NCBI GenBank assembly: GCA_012274445.1
Contig: JAAROD010000033.1
Coordinates: 682,001-746,000, forward strand
Direction: 5' to 3'
Source of the DNA: Sclerotiophoma versabilis
Lineage: Eukaryota > Ascomycota > Dothideomycetes > Pleosporales > Didymellaceae
Length of the DNA: 64,000 nt
Shown here one piece after another: positions 36,318-47,025 of this stretch. The notes beneath the pieces are model-generated. The model did no database searches. It was not told the origin of the DNA and worked only from the letters and a program-made list of their open reading frames with translations. Position numbers and translations under genes: made by a program. How positions within the stretch are numbered: position 1 is the first letter of the stretch; every line of letters begins with the position of its first letter.

Positions 36318-38707
36318 GCCATGTTGGAGCACACTGAACCTTCCTTCTGTATCATGGCGCTTAGAAGCCTAACGGCCTTGGGCCACATTTGTTCGTGATG
36401 ACGTCCGCAGTTAGTCAAGTCGCGAAGAAGCTCTGCGAGCGTTGGATTGACGCCTTCTTCACCACCAAATCTGGTGGCAGGATAGTCGTCTGGTGCCTCC
36501 TCAACACATAGGTCACGAATGCTTTTGAGAAGGCGGGCGCATCTCAAATGAAAATCAAAGATGTCGAAATTGAGCGCCTCTTCGTCACCCTCATATGCCT
36601 CCTTTGCGCCAATGAGAAGGCCGACATTATTGGGCTCACCATAGGGTGAGAAGTAGTCCAGTTGGGTGTCGGCAAATGCTTTCACAGCTTTGATTCTCCA
36701 CTCGTTGTTGAAAGACTCATCCGAATCCGCTCTTGCCGTGTTCATGTGGTAAACATAGGCTCTTACGAATCGCGCTGCGCTCTCGAGACATCTAGGGGAG
36801 CTGTTCTTTAGATGGATGTCGTTCTCGACTTGTTCTACCTTTGTAGGTTTGCGATCCACCACGAACTTGGTGGAGTCGAGACCGTAGACAAGGCAGAATT
36901 GACTAACATACTCTGCGTTCGTCGCTGGTGGCTCGCCTGCGAAGATTGTATAGCAGGACTGATGTTCGATCACCCATTCCATATCTTCCTACTGTATAGT
37001 CTGTAAGGCGCCTGAGGACTTTGCGGCGTTATAAAAATGTATGGCTGCGAGGATGTGGCCCCGATCGTTTGCGACATCTAGAAAACAACTTTGGAAATCG
37101 AGTCGATACGAAGCAATGAGCTGTCCAATAAGAAGCGGAACATGGCGCACAAGCTGGAAACCTGGAAGATCGCATCGCCTCTCAGTGGAGTGTTCCCAGG
37201 CCGTCATACAAGCCTGGAAATTATCGATGGTTTCCACGTCGCCTAAGAGGCGAATATATTCATTGTAGATGCGCTCAGCCTTCCAAGAAGGAACGGTCTT
37301 GAAGTTCTCGGGGTCCCATTCTGTCTTGTAATCCCCATAAAGACGGAGATAGTCCTGGCCAACCTGTCTGAGAATATCCTCAAGGCCTACAGCTTGAGGA
37401 TCGATTTGCTGCTGGATATCGAACAACATCTGCGCGGAAAATACAGCGTCGGTATCAATATGACCTTTGACGAGGGCGTTAGCTGCAGAGTACATGCAGT
37501 CAGCCCTGAAAACTGCTGTAGTTGGTACAGTCTGCCACTCAAAGCACCGCAACTGGTACAGAGACTTCAGCAGACGCATGTCATCCAAAGTATCGCCCCA
37601 GAATTGTCCTTGCGTTCCGAGAAAGGCCTCGAATGCTATATGAGTTATTCGTACGCACATCAAAGTGCATGCGTAGTAGCCGAGCCTTCGGTTTGCATGT
37701 CTTGCGAAGATGACATCCTCGCAAACTGGGCTGATGGCGTACGGACCAACACCACTTGTCAACTCTGCGTCGTTACCGCAGTGTCGTCGGAAAAGCGTAT
37801 CGATTTTCATATGCATGCGCGTCATCCAACTGTCGTTGAAGTGATCAAACATCTCCCGCAGCTCTCTCGACATCAATCCAATCTGTGCAGCAGCGCTATT
37901 CGTGCAGAAAGTGGCAGTCTGGATTCCAATCTTGCCGAGGGCGAACTCACGCCATGCGCGTGCTGAGAACAGTCGAAGATAGGTTGCGTCCTGCAGGAAA
38001 CAATAAATTGCGAATGCCGTATCTTCAGCACAGTCCTTCAGCTTGTAACGAATGCGATGTCCCTTGTCAGGTATCTCGATAGGTCTCGTATAGTAGAGCG
38101 ACTCAGTAATCTCGACACTGTCGAGGCCTTGGGACATACTGGCGGCACGATTGTTCAAGGTTGCGATCCTGTTGATGACTACGGCGTGTTCAGGACTGGG
38201 AGGCCGGCGTTGCAGGTCCGCAACTAACTCCTCCAACAAGCGTATGATGCGACGTCGCCATTTGTTGTTCTTCCTCATCATCTCCGTGGCCGTACTTTTC
38301 TCCTGATTGCGGACACACTACGTAGCAAATCCTTTTCGAGCATGTATGATGCCATTGAGCGCCAACAAGACGTTAAAATCCATTTCGATGTTGTCTGCAC
38401 TCGCGATTGCTTTGCCGAGTTTACTCAGAGTGTTGTAAGATATCGTGATCGTCGAGGGCAAGGTGGCGTCGGCTGTTGGCTTCGTATGGTTGCACTTCTT
38501 TCCCTTCAGCTTGCTCATGAGCGAAGGAGGTGCAGCACGCTTGTCCCTGAGCCTCTGGAGGAGCGATTGACGGCCTGTCGATGCGTTCTTGAACAAGTAT
38601 CCAACTGTACCCGTCGCGCGTGCTGTGGACGCGATCCATTGGACGACATCATCGGTCGCTTTTCGGTACGCCTGGAAGGTATTGCCCAGAGGAGGCTCGA
38701 ACTGCAT
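36314..38707 (-). pseudogene. DUF6604-domain gene interrupted by two in-frame TAG codons
   Basis: One reading frame of 798 codons runs from the ATG at 38707 to the TAG at 36314, broken only by TAG at 38318-38320 and TAG at 36989-36991. The N-terminal block (FQAYRKATDDVVQWIASTA, residues ~12-30, then a Lys-rich patch and ISYNTLSKLGKAIASA) is the DUF6604 signature of large fungal proteins of unknown function. After the second stop the frame continues EDMEWVIEH..AGEPPATNAEYVSQFCLVYG, which relatives carry as W-x-D-M-E followed by similar sequence. Thus both stops fall where a Trp is likely, and TGG-to-TAG is a TpG-to-TpA change, the RIP pattern. No sensible intron (over 40 bp, correct phase) removes either stop. 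Read-through cannot be excluded. Confidence 0.8.
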
Positions 38708-39423
38708 TGTCGAGTATATCAAGAAACGAAAGTTAGGGCTATCAATACAGTAGCGATGGAAGCGCGATGTGCTGGACGTGCAATAGTAAGACAATGGCCT
38801 GGAAACGTGCGAGGCACAAGCATAGTCTTCAAGGAGACTACAGTCAAGAAATGGAAGGCACCCTTGTTGCAGAAGCAGCTAGTTACGGGGAGGTCCCGCC
38901 CAGATCGACAAGTGATTCAGGGCTTACATGTGTGAACTATGCTGCGTGATAGGTACCTTGTAGCACCCAAGCGATGTCTCTAAAGACAAGTCGGTGGAGG
39001 AGGCTTCAATGCCCGCTGGGCAACAATAGCAGCAGACATTGTAGCGCTACAAAACTGTACATTTTCACTCAATCTACAAATGCTGATAGACGTACTCTCA
39101 CGAATCCACGACAAACCCAGGCTTGTAGGCTGTAGCAGGGTTCTCCTGCTTTCCCAGGACAGCGTTTGCCTGGAACATGCTCCTATGCCAAACACCTGCC
39201 GTTCAAATGACGACGTAATGTAGCTTTGTGGAGGCAGTCGACGGTTGGGACTAAATGTAGCGATAATAACTCGATGGTCTGAGGGGAGGAGGATGTCGAC
39301 GAAGGAGAGTTCCTCCGCGTGAACTCCGCTCTAGCGTGCTTGGCATCTCGAAACATTTCGAGAACCTCAGCATCCCGCAACGCGCCATCAAGCCGCTGCA
39401 ATTGCGTCGCCGTCACCTACACA
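38708..39423. other. Divergent spacer between the DUF6604 pseudogene and mL40
   Basis: This is the junction between the gene-poor left and gene-dense right of the window. Frames here are antisense shadows or short. The ~100 bp before 39424 form the mL40 leader. Confidence 0.5.
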
Positions 39424-40109
39424 ATGAACCTCTCGTCCTTCCGACCGGTCCTTCGGCCTTTCAGCGCCGCAGCTTCCCTCTTCCGCACACCCGCCACACA
39501 ATGCGCGGCGACAAGAACACCGGCGTCGACATCCAACTTCTCGTCCACAGCACGCCTAGAGAAGAGGGCCAGGAAGGGACCGGGGAAGGACCCCCGAATC
39601 AGTACGTCACACGAGACATGTTGCAAGATGGGCGTTGGACACGCGAAGCGCTTGCCAGTTGTATCAAAGTGGTGAACAGAAGAAGGTCTAACGCCCGCCC
39701 AGCAAACATCCGCTACCACCTCTCGCACCCCCTAACTCCGCGCCCCCTCCATTTCTCGCGTAACCGCTACCTCCGCCACTGGACAATCCACCGCGCTTGG
39801 ATGCTCTTCCTGCGCAAACGCCGCTGGGCCGAGGAGCGCGAACTCGAGCGCCAGTACATGTCGATGCGCGCCGCGTGCGAGCACCTGCGCCTCATGGACT
39901 CGAACGGCAACAAAGTCAGTGAAGAGGAGGCTGGTGGCCAGGGTCCTGATGCTGGACGACTGGGTGTCAGGGGTCGCGACGTGGGCAGACTGTACAGGAG
40001 TGCGATGATCAAGAGGGGGATCTGGGGGAGTGTGCCGGTGGAGTACGCGAGGGTGCAGACGGATTATCCGAGTAGACAGGGCTGGAACCATGAGTGGACA
40101 CGGAACTAG
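39424..40109 (+). CDS. Mitochondrial large-subunit ribosomal protein mL40 (Mrpl28 type)
   Basis: A protein of the mitochondrial 54S ribosomal subunit. Exons are 39424-39601 and 39703-40109 (101-bp phase-1 intron with branch TCTAAC), giving 194 residues. The N terminus is Ser/Arg/Ala-rich with no acidic residues for about 40 positions, a clear mitochondrial presequence. The conserved part starts with KGPGKDPRI just before the intron and continues NIRYHLSHPLTPRPLHFSR, HWTIHRAWMLFLRKRR, ERQYMSMRAACEHLR and a C terminus VEYARVQTDYPSRQGW, all hallmarks of fungal mL40. Ignoring the intron leaves two unrelated overlapping frames, so the splice is essential to the call. It is the first clearly housekeeping gene of the right-hand block. 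Confidence 0.92.
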
Positions 40110-40627
40110 CGGGTGGTGTTGTGTTGTGGGTGTACTATATTGTATTCATTTCGCAGCGTGTACCTGTCTGTGTACTGCCAGAATCACATTCAATCTCAAA
40201 GACGGTTGGCAGGATAAGGAGTCGAGTGGTCAACAATGGCGATGCGTGATAATATTAGCGCTCGGCAGTCATATGCTATGCCTGATCCCAACCATGTTCT
40301 CCCAAAGCTATGTCCATCCCCCAAAATATGCATACAGGTAGAGAATGAGTGATAGATGATAGTTCGTCATCATCGTTAGTCCATCACACTACATGCCCGC
40401 CGTTTGACAACAACCCTATGGTTAATATGTCCATGAGAACTGAAGCATTCTTCCCACCTCTGGTACAGGAGCTTTTCGAACAGGAATGTAGACAAATGAC
40501 GCAAGGAAAAATAAAAATGCAGCAGACGCTTAACAACGCCTGGCAGTTGGTGGTAGCCCAAAGAAGATAACGCCGCCCAATGCTGATGAAGTGCGAAAAT
40601 GGCTCGCAAAGCGAATGATCAAGCCGC
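40110..40627. other. Convergent 3' spacer between mL40 and rho2
   Basis: Both flanking genes end here. Short frames only; it should hold the two polyadenylation regions. Confidence 0.5.
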
Positions 40628-41792
40628 TTACAGGACTACGCAACCGCAGCCGGCGCCCTCTTTCTTGTCGACTGACAGTAGTGCAGCGCGGGTAGCAGCT
40701 TCGAAAACGTCGTCGACACCGTCTCCCGTCAGCGAGGAGCATTCGAGGTATTTACGAGCGCCGATCATCTCCTTCATATCGCTACCCTGCTTGGGCGTTG
40801 TGAAACGAAGAGACTTCTTCCTCATCTCCTCCTGGGCGAGGGGGTCGTCGCGAAGATCCTTCTTCAACCCAATAAGTATAATGGGGATTCCTTGACATCT
40901 CTCACGTGCCTCCTCAGCCCACTTGTGCTTGACATTCTCGAGCGAGTCGGGCGAGTCGACAGAAAAACCAATGAGGATGACATGTGCTTTACTGTAAGCC
41001 AATGGGCGTAAACGTTCGTAGTCCTCCTGGCCTGCGGTATCCCATAGCGCCAGCTGAACGGACTTGCCGTCTACTCTGCAGTCTGTGACGTAATTCTCGA
41101 AGACGGTGGGAACATAACGCTGTGGTGGCACGTTAGCATGCGACACTGACAGCTGAGCTCTAGCTCGGACGGAAGGTACCCACAGTAGGAAAGTAGCCAA
41201 GGGTGAATACGCTGAGAAGACTAGTCTTGCCGCAAGCTCCGTCGCCGATAATTACTAATTTCCTGTTTGTCTCAGGTCAGCATGCTGCGTTGCACGAGCG
41301 AAAAGAGGAATGAAGGCAGCTAGCAACAGCGCGTTTGAACCGGCGCTGATGTGGAAAAGGGAGTCGTACGAAAAACACGAGAGATTAGGAAAAATTGAGA
41401 AAAGAGTACGAGAGTCGATAGAAGCGGACATGGGGTGGCATGTAGGGTGCCCTATTTTTAGACCAGGGCGTGGTCGGACCGGGGCACCGATGCAGACTAC
41501 GGTCGAGCCGGGGTCCAAACAAAGCACGCATCGCAGCATGGCGCTGCTGAAGCTGCGGGGGTGTTGCGGATTGGCAGAAACACAGGGAACTGGATGGAAA
41601 GGAGGTGCAGGTGCGAGGCTCCGACCGAAGGGCCAAGGCGGGAGATGCAGGTAATGGCAGGCGTGGACGCGATGATGGACAGGCAAGGCGCAGTAAACAA
41701 GGGTGCTGGAGCGGACAACAAACAAACGGGTGGTGCAGGATTGCGACTTACCTACGCATCACAGGCTCGCCGTTGTTCTGCTGCTGAGACAT
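40628..41792 (-). CDS. rho2: Rho-family GTPase Rho2
   Basis: Rho2 controls alpha-glucan synthesis and the cell-integrity MAP kinase pathway at the plasma membrane. Exons are 41752-41792, 41184-41262 and 40628-41119, giving 203 residues. Exon 1 encodes only 13 residues (MSQQQNNGEPVMR) plus two bases of the next codon, and intron 1 is 489 bp, unusually long here. Exon 2 carries KLVIIGDGACGKTSLL (P loop). Exon 3 has YVPTVFENYV (effector loop), WDTAGQEDYERLRP, and KYLECSSLTGDGVDDVFEAATRAALL, which matches Rho2 rather than Rho1 or Cdc42. The protein ends CVVL, a CAAX box with Leu predicting geranylgeranylation, preceded by CGC that could be palmitoylated. Diverges from NST1 across a GC-rich promoter. 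Confidence 0.93.
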
Positions 41793-42827
41793 GGCGGACG
41801 GGGTGCTGGGGACAGCGCAGCAGGGCTAGGGCAGCGGTGCGGTTGGCTGGACAGCGGGCGAGTGTCGCGGCGCGGGAGCAGCTGGCGGCGTGCGGATTGC
41901 AGCGGCGGCAGGCGATGGTGCGCGAGGCGGGCTGCGGCAGAGAGGACTGCGAGCTGTCTCGGCGGTGGCAGCGGGTGCAGGCGGTCGGCGGCGCGGCGCG
42001 AGGGCGGGCGTGTCTCGAGCGGCGACGGCAGCGAGACAGAGAGCGCGCGGCGGGGACGGGGGGTTGCACGGGGACTGGAGCGACTGGCGACGGGCGGACG
42101 GGCAGCGAGGGCGGTGCTGGGCGGGCGAGGTGGAGGTGCGAGGGTGAGGTGCGACGGTGAGGTGCGACGGTGAGGTGCGAGGTCGAGGTGCGAGGTGCGA
42201 CGGTGCGGGTCGGCTGCGAGATGAGCGAGACGGGCGGGCAGCGCGGCGCTTAAGAATGGCGGCGGCGGCAGCGATGTCGTCGGCAGGGCCGAGTGCGCTG
42301 GTGCAGGGCGTGGGCGCGGGTGGGCGTGGGCGAGGGCGCGGTCAGGAATAGAAGAGCAGCTGGAGCGTGCAGCGGGCAGCGTGCAGCGTGCAGCGGTGAT
42401 GGGCTGGGCGGCCGGTGCTGCGCCCTCGCCCGGCCAGCCTGGCTGCGAGGGGCGAGCGACGACGGACGAGACGGACCCGCCAAGGCCGCTAGCCCGCGGC
42501 CGCATCAACACCACAGCGATTCGAGGTCGAGGGCGTGAGTACCGCCTGCCCCCCGCTGCGACCGCGCCCACGACCCGCGACGACGACACGCCTGCCCTCT
42601 GCGTCTCTGCCGCCGCCCCAGCAGCCCGTCGTGCCCCCGCCGCCGCCGCCGCCGCCTCTGCCCCGGCCCCCAGCAGCCCGCCCGCCCTTCTGCTGCTGCC
42701 CCGAGTCGCCTAGCCCGCTAGCCGGCTCTCGGAGCGGCCAGTCACCGTCAGCGCCCGCAGAGGCTCGTCTGACGTCTCCGCCAGCACGACTCCCCTCACC
42801 ACCGCCGCGCCCGCCCTCGCCCGCCCC
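41793..42827. promoter_or_regulatory. GC-rich divergent promoter of rho2 and NST1
   Basis: About 1 kb separates the two start codons. The plus strand is G-rich up to about 42480 and C-rich after it, so both genes would have C-rich, G-poor transcript leaders. This composition leaves long chance frames on both strands (for example 41759-42589 minus and 42535-43461 plus) made almost wholly of Arg, Pro, Ala and Ser, which I do not accept as genes. A 13-bp tandem repeat lies at 42133-42206. Confidence 0.6.
42133..42206. repeat. Imperfect 13-mer tandem repeat in the rho2/NST1 promoter
   Basis: About five head-to-tail units of GAGGTGCGACGGT, the middle two identical and the others differing at one to three bases. 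It lies in the G-rich half of the divergent spacer. Confidence 0.8.
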
Positions 42828-42847
42828 ATGGCCCCCGGCACCAAAGG

Positions 42848-42884
<37 letters not shown>

Positions 42885-45800
42885 GCCATGCCGCCCAACG
42901 GCGCCGTCAATCGCAAGAAGCAGAAGCGGCGCGAGAAGGAGGCTGCGAAGAAGGCCGCCCAGGAGCCCCCGGCCCCCGCGCCGCCGCCGACGCTGCAGAA
43001 CGGCGTGGCTGGCGCGTCGCCCGCCCTGGCTGCCGCCCTCGCCCGTCCGCCGGGCGCGCCATACCCCGGCCCTGAGCTGGACGAGCCGCCGTACGACGAC
43101 GAGCCCGACTTCTACTCGGACGACGAGGTCGAGCACTACGAGGGGCACGCCTACGCCGCCAACGGCCACTACCCGCAGCCCTACGGCCACGCCCCAATAC
43201 CCGCCGCCAGTGCCAAGAAGGCGAAGCGCAAGAAGAGAGCCTCGCAGCCGCCCCCTCCGCTGGCCTACGCGCAGCACGTCGCACCGCGACACAGCCCTGC
43301 CCCCGCCCACGCCAGAAGCAGCGCCCCGCGGAAGGACCGCATATGGAACACGTCTACCCAGGAGGAGCGCGAGCGCATTCGCGAATTCTGGCTGTCCCTC
43401 GGCGAGGACGAACGCAAGTCGCTCGTCAAAATCGAAAAGGAGGCCGTCTTGCGCAAAATGAAGGAACAGCAGAAGCACTCGTGCAGCTGCTCGGTGTGTG
43501 GGAGGAAGCGCACCGCCATCGAGGAGGAGCTGGAGGTTCTATATGATGCATATTATGAAGAACTCGAGCAGTACGCGCACCTCCAGCAAGACGTCGGTAG
43601 TTTCCTGCCAGATGCTAATTACCGCCATGTCTCCAGTGCCCCTCACCCGCGCCCTCTCATGACCACACACCCACCGCCTGCCCATGGCCATCGCTACCCC
43701 GACGATGATGACGAAGAGGAGGACGACGAAGACGAAGACGAAGAATACTCTGGCGACGAAGAGGACTACTCCAACAGTGACATCTCTTCCGAGGGCGACT
43801 ACAGTTCGGAAGAACGCAGCCTGCCACCGCCTGAAGCCTCGGACTTCCTCCACTTTGGCAGTAGTCTGCAGGTAAAAGGTGAACCTCCACCCTCCAAACA
43901 TGCAAACACGGCTAACCTCGGGCTCAGGTGGTATACTGACCGTTGCTGACGATCTGCTCAAAAACGACGGAAAGAAGTTTATTGAGATGATGGAGCAGCT
44001 TGCCGAGCGCAGAATGCAAAGGGAAGAGGAGGCCCAATACCAAGCTCACCCAAGCATGTATCAAACCCACAACCCCCACGGCCACGGCCCCCCACCCGAA
44101 GAAGACGACTTCGACGACGAGGGAGACGAGGAAGAGGGCTACGAGGACGAAGACTACGAAGAGGACGACGAGGACGAGGATGTGCGTACGGTTGGCGAGA
44201 TCGCAGGTATCTTGGCTAATGGATTGCAGGATACCATGACAGAGGAGCAGAGGATGGAGGAGGGGCGGCGGATGTTTCAAATCTTTGCAGCGCGCATGTT
44301 TGAGCAACGAGTCCTTCAAGCGTATCGCGAAAAGGTGGCAGCAGAACGGCAGCAGCGGCTGCTCGAGGAGTTGGCAGAAGAGGACGAACGGAAAGACCAG
44401 AAAGAGGCCAAGAAGTTGAAAGAGGCCCAAAAGCGGAAAGAGAAGAAAGAAAAGCAGCGACAGCAAAAGGCTGAGGAGAAGGCTCGCAAAGAGGCAGAAC
44501 AGGCTGCCAAAGAGGCTGAGCTCAAAGCCGCCGAGGAAAAGCGACTAGAGGAACAGCGGAAAAAGCGGGAGGAAGCGCGTAAGAAGAAAGAGGCTGAACG
44601 CAAAGCCCAAGAAGAGGAAAAGCAGCGGAAGGAGGCCGAACGACAGAAGCGTCAGCAAGAGGAGCGCGAACGACAACAGGAAGCCGAAAGGAAAGCTCGC
44701 GAAGCAAAAGCGCAAGAGAAGAAAGCCAAGGAAGAGGCCAAGCGAAGAGAGCGGGAAGAGCGAGAAGCCAAAGAAAAGGAAGCTCGTGAGAAGAGGATCC
44801 AGGAAGACAAGGAGAGGAAAGAGCGCGATGCGAAAGCAAAAGCAGACAAGCAAGCTGCGGCCGCCGGTGCGAGGAAGGCATCACAGCCACCTGTTGCGCT
44901 GCCACCTCAGCTGTTGAAGCAAACTTCGTCCTCCGGTATGCCTTCGCCGCATGTTACTCCAGCCTTACCCAAGGCACCAACGCCTAATCGGCCTCGCCAG
45001 ACCTCGCAGCAGGACTCGCATGGCTCCTCACCAAACATGCCCCAGGCCGCGCCAGGGACAAGCAAGTCAATGTCGCCCACGAACGCCCATGGACCTATAA
45101 TGCCAAAGTCAATCTTGACCAAGCCAGCAGCAGGGCAACATCAGAACCATCTGCAACATGGCCAGCCAACGCCACCGATGCCCCCACTTGGACCTCCACC
45201 AGGTATGCCGGGGCCGCCGGGGTTAAACATGGGTGGAATGCCCCCAGGTCTCAATGGATTTCCAGGACAAGGCTCGATGCTGCCTGGCATGATGGCTCCT
45301 CGTCAGGGCATGCCTCCATTTCCGCCACAACTTGGCGCACAAAACTTCCGCGGTTTTCCGCCTCCAGGCATGCCAATGGGTCGTGGGTTCCCAATGGACG
45401 GCCCTCCTGGGTTTGCTCCTATGCCAGGCTTTGGAGGACCAACCCAAATCCCTGGGTTTGGAATGGCCATGTCACCCCACTCGAGACAAGGTTCTGGATC
45501 GTTTGACAGGTTACCAAGCGTTGATAGCCCTATTTCTGGTCCTCATGCACAGCCAATACAACGACCGACGCCCATCAAGCGCCCTTCGAGCAATAAAGCA
45601 ACTGATGACGAGTCAAGGCCTGATATCGACGACCTTGCCGACCATTTAGGTAGCAAGGCTCTATTGGACGATGCAGAGGACATCCCTGAGCCTCCTGAGC
45701 GACGAGCAAGCGTACAGCAGCATAGTTCCTTCAGGGGCGCTCCTATGGGCTTTGGGTTCGCAGAGCCAATACCGTCCAGGAACGACTCGTTCTCTGCCTT

Positions 45801-46338
45801 TGGTGCGCCTGGTGGGAACATCTGGGGCACACCACCCATGCCATTCTCATTAGGCTCCGGCGCCTCGTGGGGCAACTCGCCGACGTCAGGCTTCTTCAAT
45901 AATCCGTTCCCAGTCAGCAACATCCGTACCAACGAGCGTGGTCCCAACGAACAGCGCATAGTGTGGCTGCGCCGAATGGTCTGCACAGCGTGCAAGATGG
46001 TGGCCGCTCGCCAGCCTACACAAGACGGCTACGTTGATGCATCAGAGGTGCACCAGCAGATTGACAGTCTGCGAAGCCCTAGCGAGCCAGCCGTCACACC
46101 TGAGGAAATCAAGGAAGCGTGCGACATCATTGATACTACTCAGACCAACGGTGGCGGCTCTCTTGAGTACAAGGAGTCTGGTCCCGGTCGTCTCTCACAC
46201 ATCAGGTTCGTCGATATGGCTGCGCCTGCGCCTGCAGCCTTGGGTGAGATTGGCAGCCCAGTCCCAGGACACAGTGTTCTGGTCGGCGGTTTTGGCAATC
46301 CCAGACCCTTTCCTGGTCTCGGCCCCCAGGGCTTCTGA
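42828..46338 (+). CDS. NST1: Stress response protein Nst1 (salt tolerance down-regulator)
   Basis: Nst1 is a large, mostly disordered coiled-coil protein that lowers salt tolerance in yeast and localises to RNA granules. Exons are 42828-43878 and 43928-46338 (49-bp intron), giving 1153 residues. In order: an Ala-Pro repeat at the start, a basic [18 protein letters not shown] patch, the conserved [21 protein letters not shown] block with [12 protein letters not shown] (a Cys cluster), an acidic Asp/Glu tract, the [19 protein letters not shown] motif formed across the intron, [16 protein letters not shown], a very long charged coiled coil rich in Glu, Lys, Arg and Ala (about residues 500-670), then a Pro/Gly/Met-rich region. 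The donor at 43879 (GTGAAC) is chosen over GTAAAA at 43872 because only it restores VKGGILTV. MPPNGA at 42888 is an alternative start. Confidence 0.9.
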
Positions 46339-47025
46339 GCACTTGCATCGGTCCTCTATTCCTTTTCTTTTGGCAGTAGCTTCGTCAGTATCTGGTAGCT
46401 GCGCGGACCTGGACTTTCTTCGACTTCTTAGCTAGTCTTATCAATGCTCCTTCTTCCATGAAGGCAAGCCAAGTTCATCTCTCCCACAGACATTCTTTCC
46501 ATCCTAAAGTGACCTTTGGCGTGCGATTTCGACTGCCCAAGGCGTGCATAAAGACTATGCATAAAGGCCTCATCTCACGTACATGCTCACAAAGAAGCGG
46601 TCAAGCTCGGCTCTGCTCACACCCTCAGGGCCCCGCGATCCACGTTTTAGCTTTTTATTGCACAGGACGTCATCAACAAACCCTCTCCCCTATACAGAAC
46701 AGCAAACGTTGGCGAGCAGGTGTCCAATGCGTAGCCTTGAGATGCTTCGTTGAGGAGGTTGTTGCCGTAAATAGCTCGTCAGGTACGAGCAGTGCAACGT
46801 CACTCGAAATAGAAAGCACGTTGTTGATCTTAGAGCTGCACCATCCCTGTAGCTTGGTGGGGCGCGTTGGCGCTCTGGCAGCTACATCAGACCTCCGCAC
46901 GCCGCTTCGACTGACACTTCGTTTTCTTCAACCTGCCTTGCTCTCCTCTTTGCTGAGTGTGAGCCGTTCTTCTGATACCCTTTCGTCTGCATTCCACAGC
47001 CATCACCTCTTCTCTACCCGCCAAT
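46339..47025. other. NST1 3' region and mutase promoter
   Basis: A 191-codon plus-strand frame (46458-47033) overlaps the mutase start in another frame; it is Ser/Leu-rich without domains and is treated as chance. Pyrimidine-rich tracts just before 47026 suit a fungal promoter. Confidence 0.5.

Noticed and set aside
38342..38935. 197-codon plus-strand frame
   Set aside because: It is antisense to the DUF6604 N-terminal domain, whose motif is clear on the minus strand.
41759..42589. 276-codon minus-strand frame and opposing plus-strand frames in the rho2/NST1 spacer
   Set aside because: Composition is almost only Arg, Pro, Ala, Ser and Leu and the frames oppose each other; it is the expected result of very high GC without stops.
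42535..43461. 308-codon plus-strand frame overlapping the NST1 start
   Set aside because: It is a Pro/Arg-rich shadow of the conserved NST1 exon in another phase.
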